Shown: piece by piece, positions 19,260-28,242 of the stretch
How the letters are laid out: every line of letters begins with the position of its first letter
Position numbering within the stretch: position 1 is the stretch's first letter
NCBI RefSeq assembly: GCF_015679265.1
Contig: NZ_CP064942.1
Span: 124,001-188,000 of the forward strand
Reading direction: 5' to 3'
From: Pontivivens ytuae
GTDB lineage: Bacteria > Pseudomonadota > Alphaproteobacteria > Rhodobacterales > Rhodobacteraceae
DNA length: 64,000 bases
Made by a program: the position numbers and the translations under genes
Notes under the pieces: model-generated
The model's database searches: none
What the model was told of the DNA's origin: nothing
Seen by the model: only the letters and a program-made list of their open reading frames with translations

Positions 19260-19273
19260 TGACGTGCACGTCA
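19260..19273. promoter_or_regulatory. 14-bp perfect palindrome upstream of etfB, probable operator
   Basis: TGACGTGCACGTCA is its own reverse complement and lies 134 bases upstream of the etfB start in a 269-base gene-free gap (19138-19406). The pattern ACGT-NN-ACGT with TTG on the left resembles operators described for the MerR-type LiuR regulators of branched-chain acyl-CoA catabolism. No regulator gene is adjacent. The rest of the gap holds a 6-bp hairpin (19156-19170) just after the adenosyltransferase stop, and nothing else I can support. Confidence 0.5.
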
Positions 19274-19406
19274 CTTCTCGCGAGATCGTCGTGTCGAGGC
19301 AATAAGCCGCCGTATTCGCTCTAGGCGCGGCCCGCGTGGCCCGTTAGGACGGAGCGCAGAAAACAGGTCGGGCGTCGTTCCGGCCAAACGCAGTGGAGAG
19401 ACGCAG

Positions 19407-20168
19407 ATGAAGGTGCTGGTGCCGGTCAAACGCGTGATCGACTACAACGTGAAGGTTCGCGTGAAGGCGGACGGGAGCGGCGTCGATCTCGCCAATGTCA
19501 AGATGAGCATGAACCCGTTCGACGAGATCGCCGTCGAGGAGGCGATCCGGCTCAAGGAAAAGGGCGCGGCCGAGGAAATCGTCGTGGTCTCGATCGGCGT
19601 TAAGCAGGCGCAGGAGACGATCCGCACCGCGCTCGCCATGGGGGCCGACCGCGGCATCCTGATCGTCGCCGCCGACGACGTGCACCAGGATATAGAGCCG
19701 CTCGCCGTCGCCAAGATCCTCGCCAAGGTGATCGAGGAGGAACAGCCGGGCCTCGTGCTCGCCGGCAAGCAGGCGATCGACAACGACATGAACGCGACGG
19801 GGCAGATGCTCTCCGCGCTTCTGGGCTGGAGCCAGGCGACCTTCGCCTCCGAGGTGAACATCGACGGCGACCACGCCGCGGTGACCCGCGAGGTGGATGG
19901 CGGGCTGCAGACGATCAACGTGAAGATGCCCGCAATCGTGACCGTAGACCTGCGTCTGAACGAGCCGCGCTACGCCTCGCTGCCCAACATCATGAAGGCG
20001 AAGAAGAAGCCGCTCGACGAGAAGACCGCCGCCGATTACGGCGTGGACACAGCACCACGGCTGGAGATCGTGAAGACCTCCGAACCGCCGGAGCGCGCCG
20101 CGGGCGTTATGGTCGCTTCCGTCGAGGAGCTGGTGTCGAAACTGAAGAACGAAGCGGGGGTGATCTGA
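19407..20168 (+). CDS. etfB: Electron transfer flavoprotein beta subunit
   Basis: 253 residues. It starts [19 protein letters not shown], has the [16 protein letters not shown] motif and the ETF-beta signature segment [21 protein letters not shown] (key: NEPRY.SLP.IMKAKKK). With EtfA it carries electrons from acyl-CoA dehydrogenases to ETF-ubiquinone oxidoreductase. Its TGA overlaps the etfA ATG by one base, giving coupled translation. Codon use matches the neighbours. Confidence 0.97.
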   Translation: MKVLVPVKRVIDYNVKVRVKADGSGVDLANVKMSMNPFDEIAVEEAIRLKEKGAAEEIVVVSIGVKQAQETIRTALAMGADRGILIVAADDVHQDIEPLAVAKILAKVIEEEQPGLVLAGKQAIDNDMNATGQMLSALLGWSQATFASEVNIDGDHAAVTREVDGGLQTINVKMPAIVTVDLRLNEPRYASLPNIMKAKKKPLDEKTAADYGVDTAPRLEIVKTSEPPERAAGVMVASVEELVSKLKNEAGVI

Positions 20169-21097
20169 TGGCCGTTCTCCTTCTGGCAGAAATGACCGGC
20201 GGCGCGTTCCAGCAGGACGCGACCGCGAAGGCGCTGAGCGCGGCAAAGCAGCTCGGCGACGTGACCGTTCTGGTCGCAGGTGAAGACGTGGGCGATGCCG
20301 CTTCGGCGGCCGCAAAGCTCGACGGCGTGGCGAAGGTGCTGGCCGTCTCCGACGCCTCACTGGCGCACTACCTTGCAGAGCCGGTGGCGGCCCTCGTCGC
20401 CTCCCTGGCGGGTGACTACGAGCACATCGTGGCCCCCTCCACCGCGAATGCGAAGAACGTGATGCCGCGCGTCGCGGCCCTGCTCGACGTCATGGTGCTC
20501 TCCGACGTGATGGGGATCGTCGATGGCGAGACGTTCGAGCGGCCGATCTACGCCGGCAACGCGATCCAGACCGTGAAGTCGGGTGACGCGAAGAAGGTGA
20601 TGACGATCCGCACCGCCTCCTTCGACGCGGCGGGCGAAGGCGGCTCGGCGTCGGTCGAGGACGGCGCTGCCGCCGCCGATCCGGGCCTGTCGTCCTGGGT
20701 CGAGGACAAGGTGGAGGAGACCGACCGGCCCGAGCTCACCTCGGCCAAGGTCGTGGTCTCCGGCGGCCGCGGCGTCGGCTCCGAAGAGAACTTCGCGATG
20801 ATCGAGAAGCTGGCCGATGCGATGGGTGCGGCCGTGGGTGCTTCCCGCGCGGCAGTCGACTCCGGCTACGCGCCGAACGACTGGCAGGTCGGGCAGACCG
20901 GCAAGGTCGTCGCACCCGATCTCTACGTCGCCGTCGGCATCTCCGGTGCGATCCAGCACCTCGCAGGGATGAAGGACAGCAAGGTGATCGTCGCGATCAA
21001 CAAGGACGAGGAGGCGCCGATCTTCCAGGTCGCTGATTACGGCCTCGTCGCGGACCTCTTCGACGCGGTGCCGGAGCTGGAAAAGCAACTCGGCTGA
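20168..21097 (+). CDS. etfA: Electron transfer flavoprotein alpha subunit
   Basis: 309 residues. The C-terminal FAD domain has [16 protein letters not shown], then [23 protein letters not shown], and [17 protein letters not shown], the canonical ETF-alpha signature. The N-terminal part ([14 protein letters not shown]) is the fold shared with EtfB. Together they are the electron carrier for beta-oxidation and amino-acid catabolism. A strong terminator follows 27 bases after the stop. Confidence 0.97.
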   Translation: MAVLLLAEMTGGAFQQDATAKALSAAKQLGDVTVLVAGEDVGDAASAAAKLDGVAKVLAVSDASLAHYLAEPVAALVASLAGDYEHIVAPSTANAKNVMPRVAALLDVMVLSDVMGIVDGETFERPIYAGNAIQTVKSGDAKKVMTIRTASFDAAGEGGSASVEDGAAAADPGLSSWVEDKVEETDRPELTSAKVVVSGGRGVGSEENFAMIEKLADAMGAAVGASRAAVDSGYAPNDWQVGQTGKVVAPDLYVAVGISGAIQHLAGMKDSKVIVAINKDEEAPIFQVADYGLVADLFDAVPELEKQLG

Positions 21098-21123
21098 TCC
21101 GCTCCGATCGACTGCATATGGAA

Positions 21124-21148
21124 GGCCCCGCCAGTGCGGGGCCTTTTT
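21124..21148 (+). terminator. Rho-independent terminator of etfBA
   Basis: Perfect stem GGCCCCGC (21124-21131), loop CAGT, GCGGGGCC (21136-21143), then TTTTT. The stop of the convergent 21148-21513 gene follows at once. Confidence 0.9.
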
Positions 21149-21513
21149 CATTTCTCGATATGCGGGACGTAAACATCATCGGAGGAATGCTCGGCCGACG
21201 CGTCGGCCGGCGCATCATCCGGCTCACGCAAGAGCTGGCGGACCACCGGCCAGGCGATGGCCGTTGCGGCGACAGCAGCCAGGGCGAGCACGACGGTGTC
21301 GAATGTGCTCGGTGTCCCAAGCAGATCGCCGGCGAGCCACACCGGCAGGAGCAGCAGCACCGCGATCGCGATGCTGACGAGCAGGGCCGTCATCGGCCCC
21401 ATCAGGCGATTGAGCAGAAGCATGTCGGAACGGGTCCGGGCGCGCGCCACGTTTCCCGTCCGCCGGATCGGTCCGGCAGCGTCAGGCGCGGCCCAAAAGA
21501 AAGATGCGCTCAT
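21148..21513 (-). CDS. Small hypothetical membrane protein
   Basis: 121 residues if the first ATG is used; no good ribosome-binding site is visible, and an internal ATG at 21423 (MLLLNRLMGPM) would give 91 residues starting just before the membrane part. Two TM helices are clear: ALLVSIAIAVLLLLPVWLAG and TVVLALAAVAATAIAWPVV. The tail is acidic and polar (EPDDAPADASAEHSSDD). No family recognised. It sits between the etfA terminator and a NYN-domain gene on the same strand. Confidence 0.55.
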   Translation of the reverse strand: MSASFFWAAPDAAGPIRRTGNVARARTRSDMLLLNRLMGPMTALLVSIAIAVLLLLPVWLAGDLLGTPSTFDTVVLALAAVAATAIAWPVVRQLLREPDDAPADASAEHSSDDVYVPHIEK

Positions 21514-21551
21514 CCGCGGCGGCCGGGAAGACCCGTCACAAAACGTGATCG

Positions 21552-22259
21552 TCAGTCCTTGCGGCGCACGGTCCAGCGGTTACCCTCGTCCTTGTTCAGA
21601 TCGAAGGCACCGGTCTTTCGGACGAGGGTCGAGAGGTTCTGGCAGCCATAAGTCCGCGCGTCGAAATCGGGGTTGGCATTGGCGATCCGCTGGCCGAGGA
21701 CGCCGAGCGGCACCCAGTCGTCCTCGCCCTCCAGCTCCGACATCGCGCGGCGGATGAGGGGAACGGCGGCCGAGGGCGGCTGTGTCCGGCGCTGAACCGG
21801 CGCCTCGCCGTCCGGGTCGCCGCGCAGGAGGTTCTCGTTGTAGATGAAGCGGGTGCAGGCGGCGCGGAACGCCTCGGGCGTCTTCTGCTCGCCGAAGCCG
21901 TAGACCACCGCCCCCTCTTCCTTGATCCGCTGGGCGAGCCGTGTGAAGTCGCTGTCGGAGGAGACGAGGCAGAACCCATCCACCGTCCCCTTGTGCAGGA
22001 GGTCCATCGCGTCGATCACCATGGTGATGTCGGAGGCGTTCTTGCCCTTCACATAGGCCGGCTGGTGGGTCGGGATCAGCGCGTGTGTGGCGAGCTTCTT
22101 CTCCCACCCCGCGAGTTCGGAGCGGGTGTAGTCACCGTAGATCCGGCGGACATTCGCCTCGCCCAACGCCGCGATCTCGTCGAACAGCGCCTTCGCGACG
22201 TTGTGGTTGGTGTTGTCGGCGTCGATGAGGACGGCGAGCTTGAGGCTTCGATCGGCCAT
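21552..22259 (-). CDS. NYN domain (LabA/DUF88) protein with C-terminal OST-HTH/LOTUS domain
   Basis: 235 residues from ATG 22259, which has GGGAG upstream; an earlier in-frame start at 22304 lacks one. The PIN-like NYN nuclease domain spans about 5-160 with the acidic residues VLIDADNTN, DITMVIDAMD and SSDSDFTRLAQRI. The last 75 residues (VPLIRRAMSELEGEDDWVPLGVLGQ..., ending NRWTVRRKD) form a LOTUS-type winged helix that binds RNA in other proteins. It is likely an RNA-processing or RNA-degrading protein; target unknown. The combination is widespread in Proteobacteria. Confidence 0.88.
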   Translation of the reverse strand: MADRSLKLAVLIDADNTNHNVAKALFDEIAALGEANVRRIYGDYTRSELAGWEKKLATHALIPTHQPAYVKGKNASDITMVIDAMDLLHKGTVDGFCLVSSDSDFTRLAQRIKEEGAVVYGFGEQKTPEAFRAACTRFIYNENLLRGDPDGEAPVQRRTQPPSAAVPLIRRAMSELEGEDDWVPLGVLGQRIANANPDFDARTYGCQNLSTLVRKTGAFDLNKDEGNRWTVRRKD

Positions 22260-22317
22260 GCGCGGCTCCCGGCGTTTGGGCTGGCGAGATGGTAAACCGC
22301 TCACGGGTCAGGTCCAG

Positions 22318-23160
22318 TCAGAGAAACCGCAGCCCCAGCACCTTGCTCACCGGGTCGGAGAGGAGCTCCGCCGCCTCCGCATGCATCATGTCGGAGGGGC
22401 AGCGGCGCGCGATCTCCGGTCGTTGACGTCCCGGGATCCGGGGGCCGAGTGCTGCCTCCTCCGACGCGACATACTCGACGTAGTAGTCCACATGCGGCTT
22501 CACCTCCTCGATCATCGAACGATCGACGAAGCTCGGCGGGTTCTCGCGGGCGTTGAACGGCTCCATCCGGTCGGCCATTTCCGGCGAGCTATCGGACAGC
22601 CAGCACAGGATCGTCGGCGTCTCGATATCCTCGATCAGTTCCTTCATCCGCGCGACCCAGGCCTGGCGCAGCTCGATCTCGACCACCTTGAACCGCTCGG
22701 GGCTCGCCTCCCAACAGGCGATCAGCATGTTGGCGACGAAGCGGAACTCGGAGAAGTCGATCTCCGGGTAAAGCGCGCGCATGGTCTCGCTCACCTCGCG
22801 CAGGCGCATGTTCCGGCGCACGAAGACGGAGAAGAGGCGGTTGGACGTCACATGCGCGCCCATCACCGTGATGACGCAGGCGCGCGCGTTCGAACACGCC
22901 TCCAGCACCACGGGATCCTTGAGAAAGAAGGTCGGCCCCGCACCCGGCGAGCCCCAGTTCGCGCACGGATACTCGATCAGTTTTTCAAGCTGCGTGGGCC
23001 ACGGCGACATCGCGAAGCGGCCATATGTCTCCGATCCGCCGATGCAGGCGACATAGGGCTGGCTGAGATCCGGTTTCGGGCCCCTGAACACCTGGCGAGA
23101 ACGGCCCCACCTATACTCGTCATAGTTGAGTCCTGTAGTGAGGACCGACTGGAAACTCAT
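22318..23160 (-). CDS. DUF6473-like hypothetical protein
   Basis: 280 residues from ATG 23160, supported by GGAGAAGAGAAT just upstream. It contains IGGSETYGRF near residue 40, NWGSPGAGPTFFL near 70, and a C-terminal HAEAAELL segment. The GSET...N..G...H pattern resembles an SGNH/GDSL-like arrangement, and similar Roseobacter proteins carry the DUF6473 label, often near surface polysaccharide genes. No signal peptide is visible, so it would be cytoplasmic. Function unknown; the SGNH reading is inference. Confidence 0.6.
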   Translation of the reverse strand: MSFQSVLTTGLNYDEYRWGRSRQVFRGPKPDLSQPYVACIGGSETYGRFAMSPWPTQLEKLIEYPCANWGSPGAGPTFFLKDPVVLEACSNARACVITVMGAHVTSNRLFSVFVRRNMRLREVSETMRALYPEIDFSEFRFVANMLIACWEASPERFKVVEIELRQAWVARMKELIEDIETPTILCWLSDSSPEMADRMEPFNARENPPSFVDRSMIEEVKPHVDYYVEYVASEEAALGPRIPGRQRPEIARRCPSDMMHAEAAELLSDPVSKVLGLRFL

Positions 23161-23306
23161 ATTCTCTTCTCCGAATAGCGGGGCGAAGACTTCCCATGGC
23201 GTGTTCTTGACCCAACTACCAGCAAGGCATTTCGGTTTCCTAAACAGCGGTTGCACCCGCTCCGACGCGGCGCATAGTGTGGCTCCGCGATCATAGGAGG
23301 CGTGCA

Positions 23307-24182
23307 ATGGCGATCGAGACGGTGGGCGTGGTGGGGGCTGGCCAGATGGGCAACGGCATCGCGCATGTGTTTGCGGTCGCCGGCTACGACGTTCTTCTCA
23401 ATGACATTTCCGCCGACGCGCTGGAGGCCGCCCTCGACAAGATCGGCGGCAATCTCGACCGGCAGGTGTCGCGGGAGAAGATCTCCGCCACCGACCGTGA
23501 TGCGGCGCTGAAGCGCATTCGCACCACGACCACCCTCGCCGATCTCGGCCCCACGGACCTCATCATCGAGGCCGCGACCGAGAACGAGCGGGTGAAGGAG
23601 AAGATCTTCGACGGGCTCGCCCCGCATCTGGGTGCGGGCACGATCCTGACCTCCAACACCTCCTCGATCTCCATCACGCGGCTGGCGAGCCGGACGGACC
23701 GGCCCGAGCGGTTCATGGGTTTCCACTTCATGAACCCGGTGCCGGTGATGAGCCTCGTGGAGCTCATTCGCGGGATCGCCACGGATCAGGCGACCTACGA
23801 CACCCTGTCGGACGTGGTGAAGAAGCTCGGCAAGACCGCGGCGAGCGCCGAGGATTTCCCCGCCTTCATCGTCAACCGCATCCTGATGCCGATGATCAAC
23901 GAGGCGATCTACACGCTCTATGAGGGGGTCGGTTCGGTACAGAGCATCGACACCTCGCTGAAGCTCGGCGCCAACCACCCGATGGGGCCGCTGCAACTGG
24001 CCGACTTCATCGGGCTCGACACGTGCCTCGCCATCATGAACGTGCTCCATGACGGCCTCGCGGACACCAAGTACCGGCCCTGCCCGCTCCTCGTGAAATA
24101 TGTCGAGGCGGGATGGCTGGGCCGCAAGACCGGCCGCGGCTTCTACGACTATCGCGGCGAGGAGCCGGTGCCGACGCGCTGA
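23307..24182 (+). CDS. 3-hydroxybutyryl-CoA dehydrogenase
   Basis: 291 residues from ATG 23307 with AGGAGG upstream. The Rossmann fold begins [17 protein letters not shown]; the catalytic His is in [15 protein letters not shown], and the C-terminal domain carries [18 protein letters not shown]. It oxidises (S)-3-hydroxybutyryl-CoA to acetoacetyl-CoA with NAD, or the reverse. Its closeness to etfBA (2 kb) fits a short-chain acyl-CoA pathway. Single-domain form, not fused to a hydratase. Confidence 0.94.
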   Translation: MAIETVGVVGAGQMGNGIAHVFAVAGYDVLLNDISADALEAALDKIGGNLDRQVSREKISATDRDAALKRIRTTTTLADLGPTDLIIEAATENERVKEKIFDGLAPHLGAGTILTSNTSSISITRLASRTDRPERFMGFHFMNPVPVMSLVELIRGIATDQATYDTLSDVVKKLGKTAASAEDFPAFIVNRILMPMINEAIYTLYEGVGSVQSIDTSLKLGANHPMGPLQLADFIGLDTCLAIMNVLHDGLADTKYRPCPLLVKYVEAGWLGRKTGRGFYDYRGEEPVPTR

Positions 24183-24293
24183 GCGTCACAGATCGGTCAT
24201 CGCAGCTTAACAGTGGCGAGGCCGTACCGTCGCAGCTCTGCGCAACCCTGAGGGGGCGCCCCGGACCGGGGCCGTCCAGCCAGGGAGTGTAGT

Positions 24294-25835
24294 ATGCCAA
24301 GCATCAAGTTGACCCGCCGCCAGACCCTCGCCGCCGGGGCCGCCTTCGTCGGCACCCTCGCCATGCCGGGCCTCAGCCGCGCGCAGACGCGGCCCGTCAT
24401 CACCCACGGCCTGCAGTCCGGCGACATCGCGCACGACGGCGCCATGATCTGGGCGCGTGCGGACCGCGAGGCGAAGATGCTCGTCGAGTGGTCCACGACC
24501 GAGGGCTTCGACATCGTTCATGCGGTCCAGCCCCTCGACATCGGCGCGCCGACGGACTTCACGGGCAAGCTGGCGCTCAGCGGACTGCCCTCGGATCAGG
24601 ACATCTTTTACCGCGTGCGCATGATGGACCTTGCGGACAGCAACGCGATCTCCCCCCCGCAGATCGGCCATTTCCGCACCGCGCCCGCGGGCCTGCGCGA
24701 CATCTCCTTCGTCTGGTCCGGGGACACCGCCGGTCAGGGCTGGGGCATCGACGAGGATCGCGGCGGGATGCGGACCTATGCCACGATGCTGACGCACGAG
24801 CCCGACTTCTTCATCCATTCCGGCGACACGATCTACGCCGACAACCCGATGGAGACGGAGGTCGCCCTCGCCGACGGCACCACCTGGCGCAACGTGGTGA
24901 TCGAGCAGAAGGCAAAGGTGGCCGAGACGCTGGACGAGTTTCGCAAGCAGTACCTCTACAACATGCTCGACGACAACGTGCGCGCCTTCAACGCGCAGGT
25001 GCCGATGATGGCCCAGTGGGACGACCACGAGGTCACCAACAACTGGTATCCGAACGAGGTCCTCTCCGCCGACGACCGCTACACGGAGAAGTCGGCCCGC
25101 CTCCTCGCCTCCCGCGCCGCACGGGCCTTCCACGAGATGATGCCGACCCGGCAGGTGGCCGAGGAGCCGCATCGCATCTACCGCAAGATCGCCTACGGGC
25201 CGCTCCTCGACATCTTCTTCCTCGACCTGCGCACCTATCGCGGCGACAACACCCCGAACGACGAGGCGGAGGGCGCGCCCTTCCTCGGGCGGGAGCAGCT
25301 CGCCTGGCTGAAGCGGGAGCTCGCGGCGAGCGAGGCGACGTGGAAGGTCATCGCCTCCGACATGCCGATCGGGATGATCGTGCGCGACGGGGACGAGAAC
25401 TTCGAGAACGGCGCGAACGGCGACGGCCCGGCGCTGGGGCGCGAGCAGGACATCGCGGAGATCCTGTCCTTCATCAAGCACGGCCGCGTGACCAATACGG
25501 TCTGGCTCACGGCGGACGTACACTACACCGCCGCCCACCACTACAGCCCCGACCGCGCGCAGTTCCAGGACTTCGAGCCGTTCTGGGAGTTCGTCTCGGG
25601 CCCGCTGCACGCCGGCACCTTCGGCCCCAACGACTACGACAACACCTTCGGACCGGAGGTCCGGTTCTCCAAGGCCCCGACCGAGGAGCAGGGCGTGAAC
25701 CTGCCCCCTTCGGACGGGCTCCAGTTCTTCGGCAAGGTCGACATCGCCGCCGACACCCGCGTCATGACGGTCAGCCTGCTCGACATGGCCGACGAGGTGC
25801 TGTGGTCGACGGAACTTCAGCCGGTTCTGGGCTGA
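24294..25835 (+). CDS. phoD: PhoD-like alkaline phosphatase/phosphodiesterase, Tat-exported
   Basis: 513 residues. A twin-arginine signal (TRRQTLAAGAAFVG, cleavage near SRAQT) is followed by the N-terminal PhoD beta domain (THGLQSGDIAHDGAMIWARAD) and the metallophosphatase domain with SGDTAGQGWG, HSGDTIYADNP, QWDDHEVTNNW and a late VWLTADVHYTAAHHY. The family uses Ca and Fe to hydrolyse phosphodiesters and monoesters, usually under phosphate starvation. I looked for a Pho box in the 111-base leader and did not find a credible one. Confidence 0.92.
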   Translation: MPSIKLTRRQTLAAGAAFVGTLAMPGLSRAQTRPVITHGLQSGDIAHDGAMIWARADREAKMLVEWSTTEGFDIVHAVQPLDIGAPTDFTGKLALSGLPSDQDIFYRVRMMDLADSNAISPPQIGHFRTAPAGLRDISFVWSGDTAGQGWGIDEDRGGMRTYATMLTHEPDFFIHSGDTIYADNPMETEVALADGTTWRNVVIEQKAKVAETLDEFRKQYLYNMLDDNVRAFNAQVPMMAQWDDHEVTNNWYPNEVLSADDRYTEKSARLLASRAARAFHEMMPTRQVAEEPHRIYRKIAYGPLLDIFFLDLRTYRGDNTPNDEAEGAPFLGREQLAWLKRELAASEATWKVIASDMPIGMIVRDGDENFENGANGDGPALGREQDIAEILSFIKHGRVTNTVWLTADVHYTAAHHYSPDRAQFQDFEPFWEFVSGPLHAGTFGPNDYDNTFGPEVRFSKAPTEEQGVNLPPSDGLQFFGKVDIAADTRVMTVSLLDMADEVLWSTELQPVLG

Positions 25836-25842
25836 GCTGACG

Positions 25843-25864
25843 GGGCGGCCTCGGCGGGCCGCCC
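25843..25864. terminator. Bidirectional hairpin between phoD and alaX
   Basis: Stem GGGCGGCC (25843-25850) / GGCCGCCC (25857-25864), six-base loop, between convergent genes and touching the alaX stop. No T run on either side, so its strength is uncertain. Confidence 0.5.
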
Positions 25865-26565
25865 TACACCGCCAGGATCACGCTGACGCGTCGGTTCTGG
25901 CGGCCTTTCTTCTCGAACTTGCCGAGGGTGACGGGGCCGATCTCCGCCGTCGAGCGGACATGGGTGCCGCCGCAGGGCTGCAGGTCGATCTCCCCGATGC
26001 GCACCAGCCGGATGCGGCCCGCGCCGCGCGGGGGCTGGACGGACATCGTCTTCACGAGACCTGGATTGGCGTCGAGCTCGGCCTCGGTGATCCATTCGGA
26101 GCTGACGTCATGATCCTCCGCGATAAGGGCGTTGAGCCGATCCTCCAGCGCCTGCTTGTCCTCCGGCGCGTCCGGCATGTCGAAGTCGAGCCGGCCTTTC
26201 TGGGCACCGATGGAGCCGCCGGTGACGGGCAGCGGAATCACGACGGACAGCAGATGCAGCGCCGTGTGCACCCGCATGTGCCGGTGGCGAAGGTCCCAGT
26301 CGAGATACTGCGTGACCTGCGCCCCGACCGGCGGCAGCGGGGCGCCCTCAGCAGGCTTCAGCACGATCGCATCGCCCTCGCCCTTCACCGCCGTGGCCAC
26401 CGCCATCTCGCCACCTTCCCAGGTGAGCCGCCCGGCATCCCCCGGCTGCCCGCCGCCCGTGGCATAGAAGAGCGATGCGTCGAGCACCACGCCATCCGCA
26501 TGGGCCACGACCCGGCCCGGCGCCTCCCGCAGATAGGCGTCGTCGCGAAAGAGCGGCGTGGTCAT
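25864..26565 (-). CDS. Alanyl-tRNA editing protein AlaX
   Basis: 233 residues. The HxxxH zinc motif is in HMRVHTALHLLS and the CxxxH part in CGGTHVRSTAEIG, both hallmarks of the AlaRS editing domain. It would hydrolyse Ser-tRNA(Ala) or Gly-tRNA(Ala) as a free-standing trans-editing factor. The N-terminal ATGGGQPGD-type stretch shows it belongs to the medium-length class. ATG overlaps the upstream cysK stop by four bases, so the two are translationally coupled. Confidence 0.92.
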   Translation of the reverse strand: MTTPLFRDDAYLREAPGRVVAHADGVVLDASLFYATGGGQPGDAGRLTWEGGEMAVATAVKGEGDAIVLKPAEGAPLPPVGAQVTQYLDWDLRHRHMRVHTALHLLSVVIPLPVTGGSIGAQKGRLDFDMPDAPEDKQALEDRLNALIAEDHDVSSEWITEAELDANPGLVKTMSVQPPRGAGRIRLVRIGEIDLQPCGGTHVRSTAEIGPVTLGKFEKKGRQNRRVSVILAV

Positions 26566-27599
26566 GCGTCCTCGAACACGGCCGGGATGTCGTCGCGCTC
26601 AGTCACGAGCCACTCAGGCACCGGCAGGTTCTTCGATCGCAAGAAGTCGGGGTTGTAGAGCTTCGAGGCATAACGTGTGCCGTAGTCGCAGAGGATCGTG
26701 ACGACCGTGCTGCCCGGGCCGAGTTCCTTCGCCAGCCGCATCGCGCCGGCAACGTTGACACCCGACGAGCCGCCGAGGCAGAGCCCCTCCTGCTCCAGCA
26801 GATCAAACGTGATCTGCACGGCCTCGTCATCGTGGATGTTCCAGGAGAAATCGGGGGTGAAGCCCTCCAGGTTCTTCGTGATCCGCCCCTGCCCGATCCC
26901 TTCGGTGATCGAGCTGCCCTCGGATTTCAGCTCCCCGGTCGTGTAGAAGCTGTGGAGCGCCGCGCCGTCGGGATCGGCGAGCCCGATCTTCACGCCGCGG
27001 TGCTGCAGCGCCTCCGCCACGCCCGCGAGCGTCCCGCCGGAGCCCACCGCGCAGATGAAACCGTCGACCTTGCCGCCCGTCTGCTCCCAGATCTCGGGGC
27101 CGGTGGTCTCGGCATGGGCGCGGCGGTTGGCGACGTTGTCGAACTGGTTGGCCCAGATCGCACCGTTCGGCTCGGTCTCCGCCAGCTTGTGCGCCAGCCG
27201 CTCGGAGTAGCGGACATAGTTGTTGGGGTTGCGGTAGGGGGCGGCCGGGACCTGCACGAGCTCCGCACCCGCGAGCCGCAGCATGTCCTTCTTCTCCTGG
27301 CTCTGCGTCTCGGGGATCACGATCACCGACTTGAACCCCATGGAGGAGCCGACGAGCGAGAGCCCGATGCCCGTGTTGCCGGCGGTGCCCTCCACGATCG
27401 TGCCACCGGGGCGCAGGTCGCCCCGCTCCACCGCGTCGCGGATCATGTAGAGGGCTGCCCGGTCCTTGACCGACTGGCCGGGGTTGAGGAACTCCGCCTT
27501 GCCCCAGATCTCGCAGCCCGTGGCCTCCGACGGTCCGTTGAGCCGGATCAGCGGCGTGTTCCCGATGGCCTCGGGCAGGTCCCTGTACACGTTCGCCAT
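26562..27599 (-). CDS. cysK: Cysteine synthase A (long PLP-dependent form)
   Basis: 345 residues from ATG 27599 (MANVYRDLPEAIGNTPLI). The PLP lysine is in NPGQSVKDRAALYM; the substrate loop reads EGTAGNTGIGL, with Ala where classical CysK has Ser; the phosphate loop is AVGSGGTLAG. It is about 30 residues longer than enterobacterial CysK and ends in a distinctive CDYGTRYASKLYNPDFLRSK segment, a variant common in Alphaproteobacteria and fungi. It should form cysteine from O-acetylserine and sulfide, but the altered loop leaves room for another donor. alaX overlaps its 3' end. Confidence 0.88.
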   Translation of the reverse strand: MANVYRDLPEAIGNTPLIRLNGPSEATGCEIWGKAEFLNPGQSVKDRAALYMIRDAVERGDLRPGGTIVEGTAGNTGIGLSLVGSSMGFKSVIVIPETQSQEKKDMLRLAGAELVQVPAAPYRNPNNYVRYSERLAHKLAETEPNGAIWANQFDNVANRRAHAETTGPEIWEQTGGKVDGFICAVGSGGTLAGVAEALQHRGVKIGLADPDGAALHSFYTTGELKSEGSSITEGIGQGRITKNLEGFTPDFSWNIHDDEAVQITFDLLEQEGLCLGGSSGVNVAGAMRLAKELGPGSTVVTILCDYGTRYASKLYNPDFLRSKNLPVPEWLVTERDDIPAVFEDA

Positions 27600-27684
27600 C
27601 GCGGCCTCCCTATCTGGTTGTCCGGGCAACCTATGCGGTGGGGTCGGAGGCGGCAAGGCGGGTCCGCGCCGGGGGGACCGCCGA

Positions 27685-27851
27685 GCCGGGCGCGCGCCTG
27701 CCCGTGGGATGGCGCCCCAGCCCTGCGAACGAAGCACTTTATCTCAGCAAGGTCGTTGCTCCGCCCGAAACTCTCCACTCCATCGCAAAGCGCCAGCCCG
27801 TCACGCTGGAAGCGTGCCTCCGGCACGACGACGGGCAGGCGCGCGCCCGGC
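27685..27851. repeat. 21-bp perfect inverted repeat enclosing 125 bp
   Basis: The arms at 27685-27705 (starting GCCGGGCGCG, ending CTGCCCGT) and 27831-27851 are exact reverse complements over 21 bases. The 125-bp interior holds no open frame and a smaller hairpin (GTGCC...GGCAC). The right arm ends 13 bases before the broken 5' edge of a macrodomain gene. The layout suggests a small non-autonomous element or remnant, but I see no target-site duplication. Confidence 0.6.
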
Positions 27852-27861
27852 GCCTTCGGCT

Positions 27862-28236
27862 TGATTCCGGGCGGGCATCGCGAAGACCATCGCGCAGAAG
27901 TTCCCCGAAGCCTACGCTGCCGATCAGGCGACGGAGAAGGGCGACCGCGGCAAGCTGGGAACGGTCACGACGGCCGAGATCGTTCGCGAGACGGCCCGGT
28001 TCACCGTCGTGAACGCCTACACCCAGTACCAGTGGCGCGGGCGCGGGCCGCATGCCGACTACGACGCCATCCGTTCCTGCTTCGACGCCGTGCGGGGTCG
28101 CTACACGGGCGCCCGGATCGGCTATCCCCTGATCGGCGCGGGCCTCGCGGGCGGCGACTGGGAGGAGATTGCCCCGATCATCGACGCGGCCCTCGAAGGC
28201 CTCGATCACACGCTGGTCCTGCTGCCACCGCGTTGA
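27862..28236 (+). pseudogene. 5'-truncated macrodomain (ADP-ribose-binding) protein gene
   Basis: In frame from 27865 the sequence reads FRAGIAKTIAQKFPEAY and continues to the family C-terminal motifs VVNAYTQYQW, GYPLIGAGLAGGDW and HTLVLLPPR. Intact members of this macrodomain class begin with about 25-30 residues (substrate-binding N-terminal strand and a CN-rich loop ending MGAG) that are absent here; an in-frame TGA stands at 27862-27864. No ATG occurs before GTG 28009, which would leave only 75 residues. It is therefore a remnant. Loss of the 5' end coincides with the adjoining inverted repeat. Intact relatives remove ADP-ribose or phosphate from ADP-ribose derivatives. Confidence 0.8.
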
Positions 28237-28242
28237 GGCAGG

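Noticed and set aside
24183..24293. Pho box ahead of phoD
   Set aside because: GTCAT and TTAACA segments are present, but they do not form two CTGTCAT-like direct repeats 11 bases apart.
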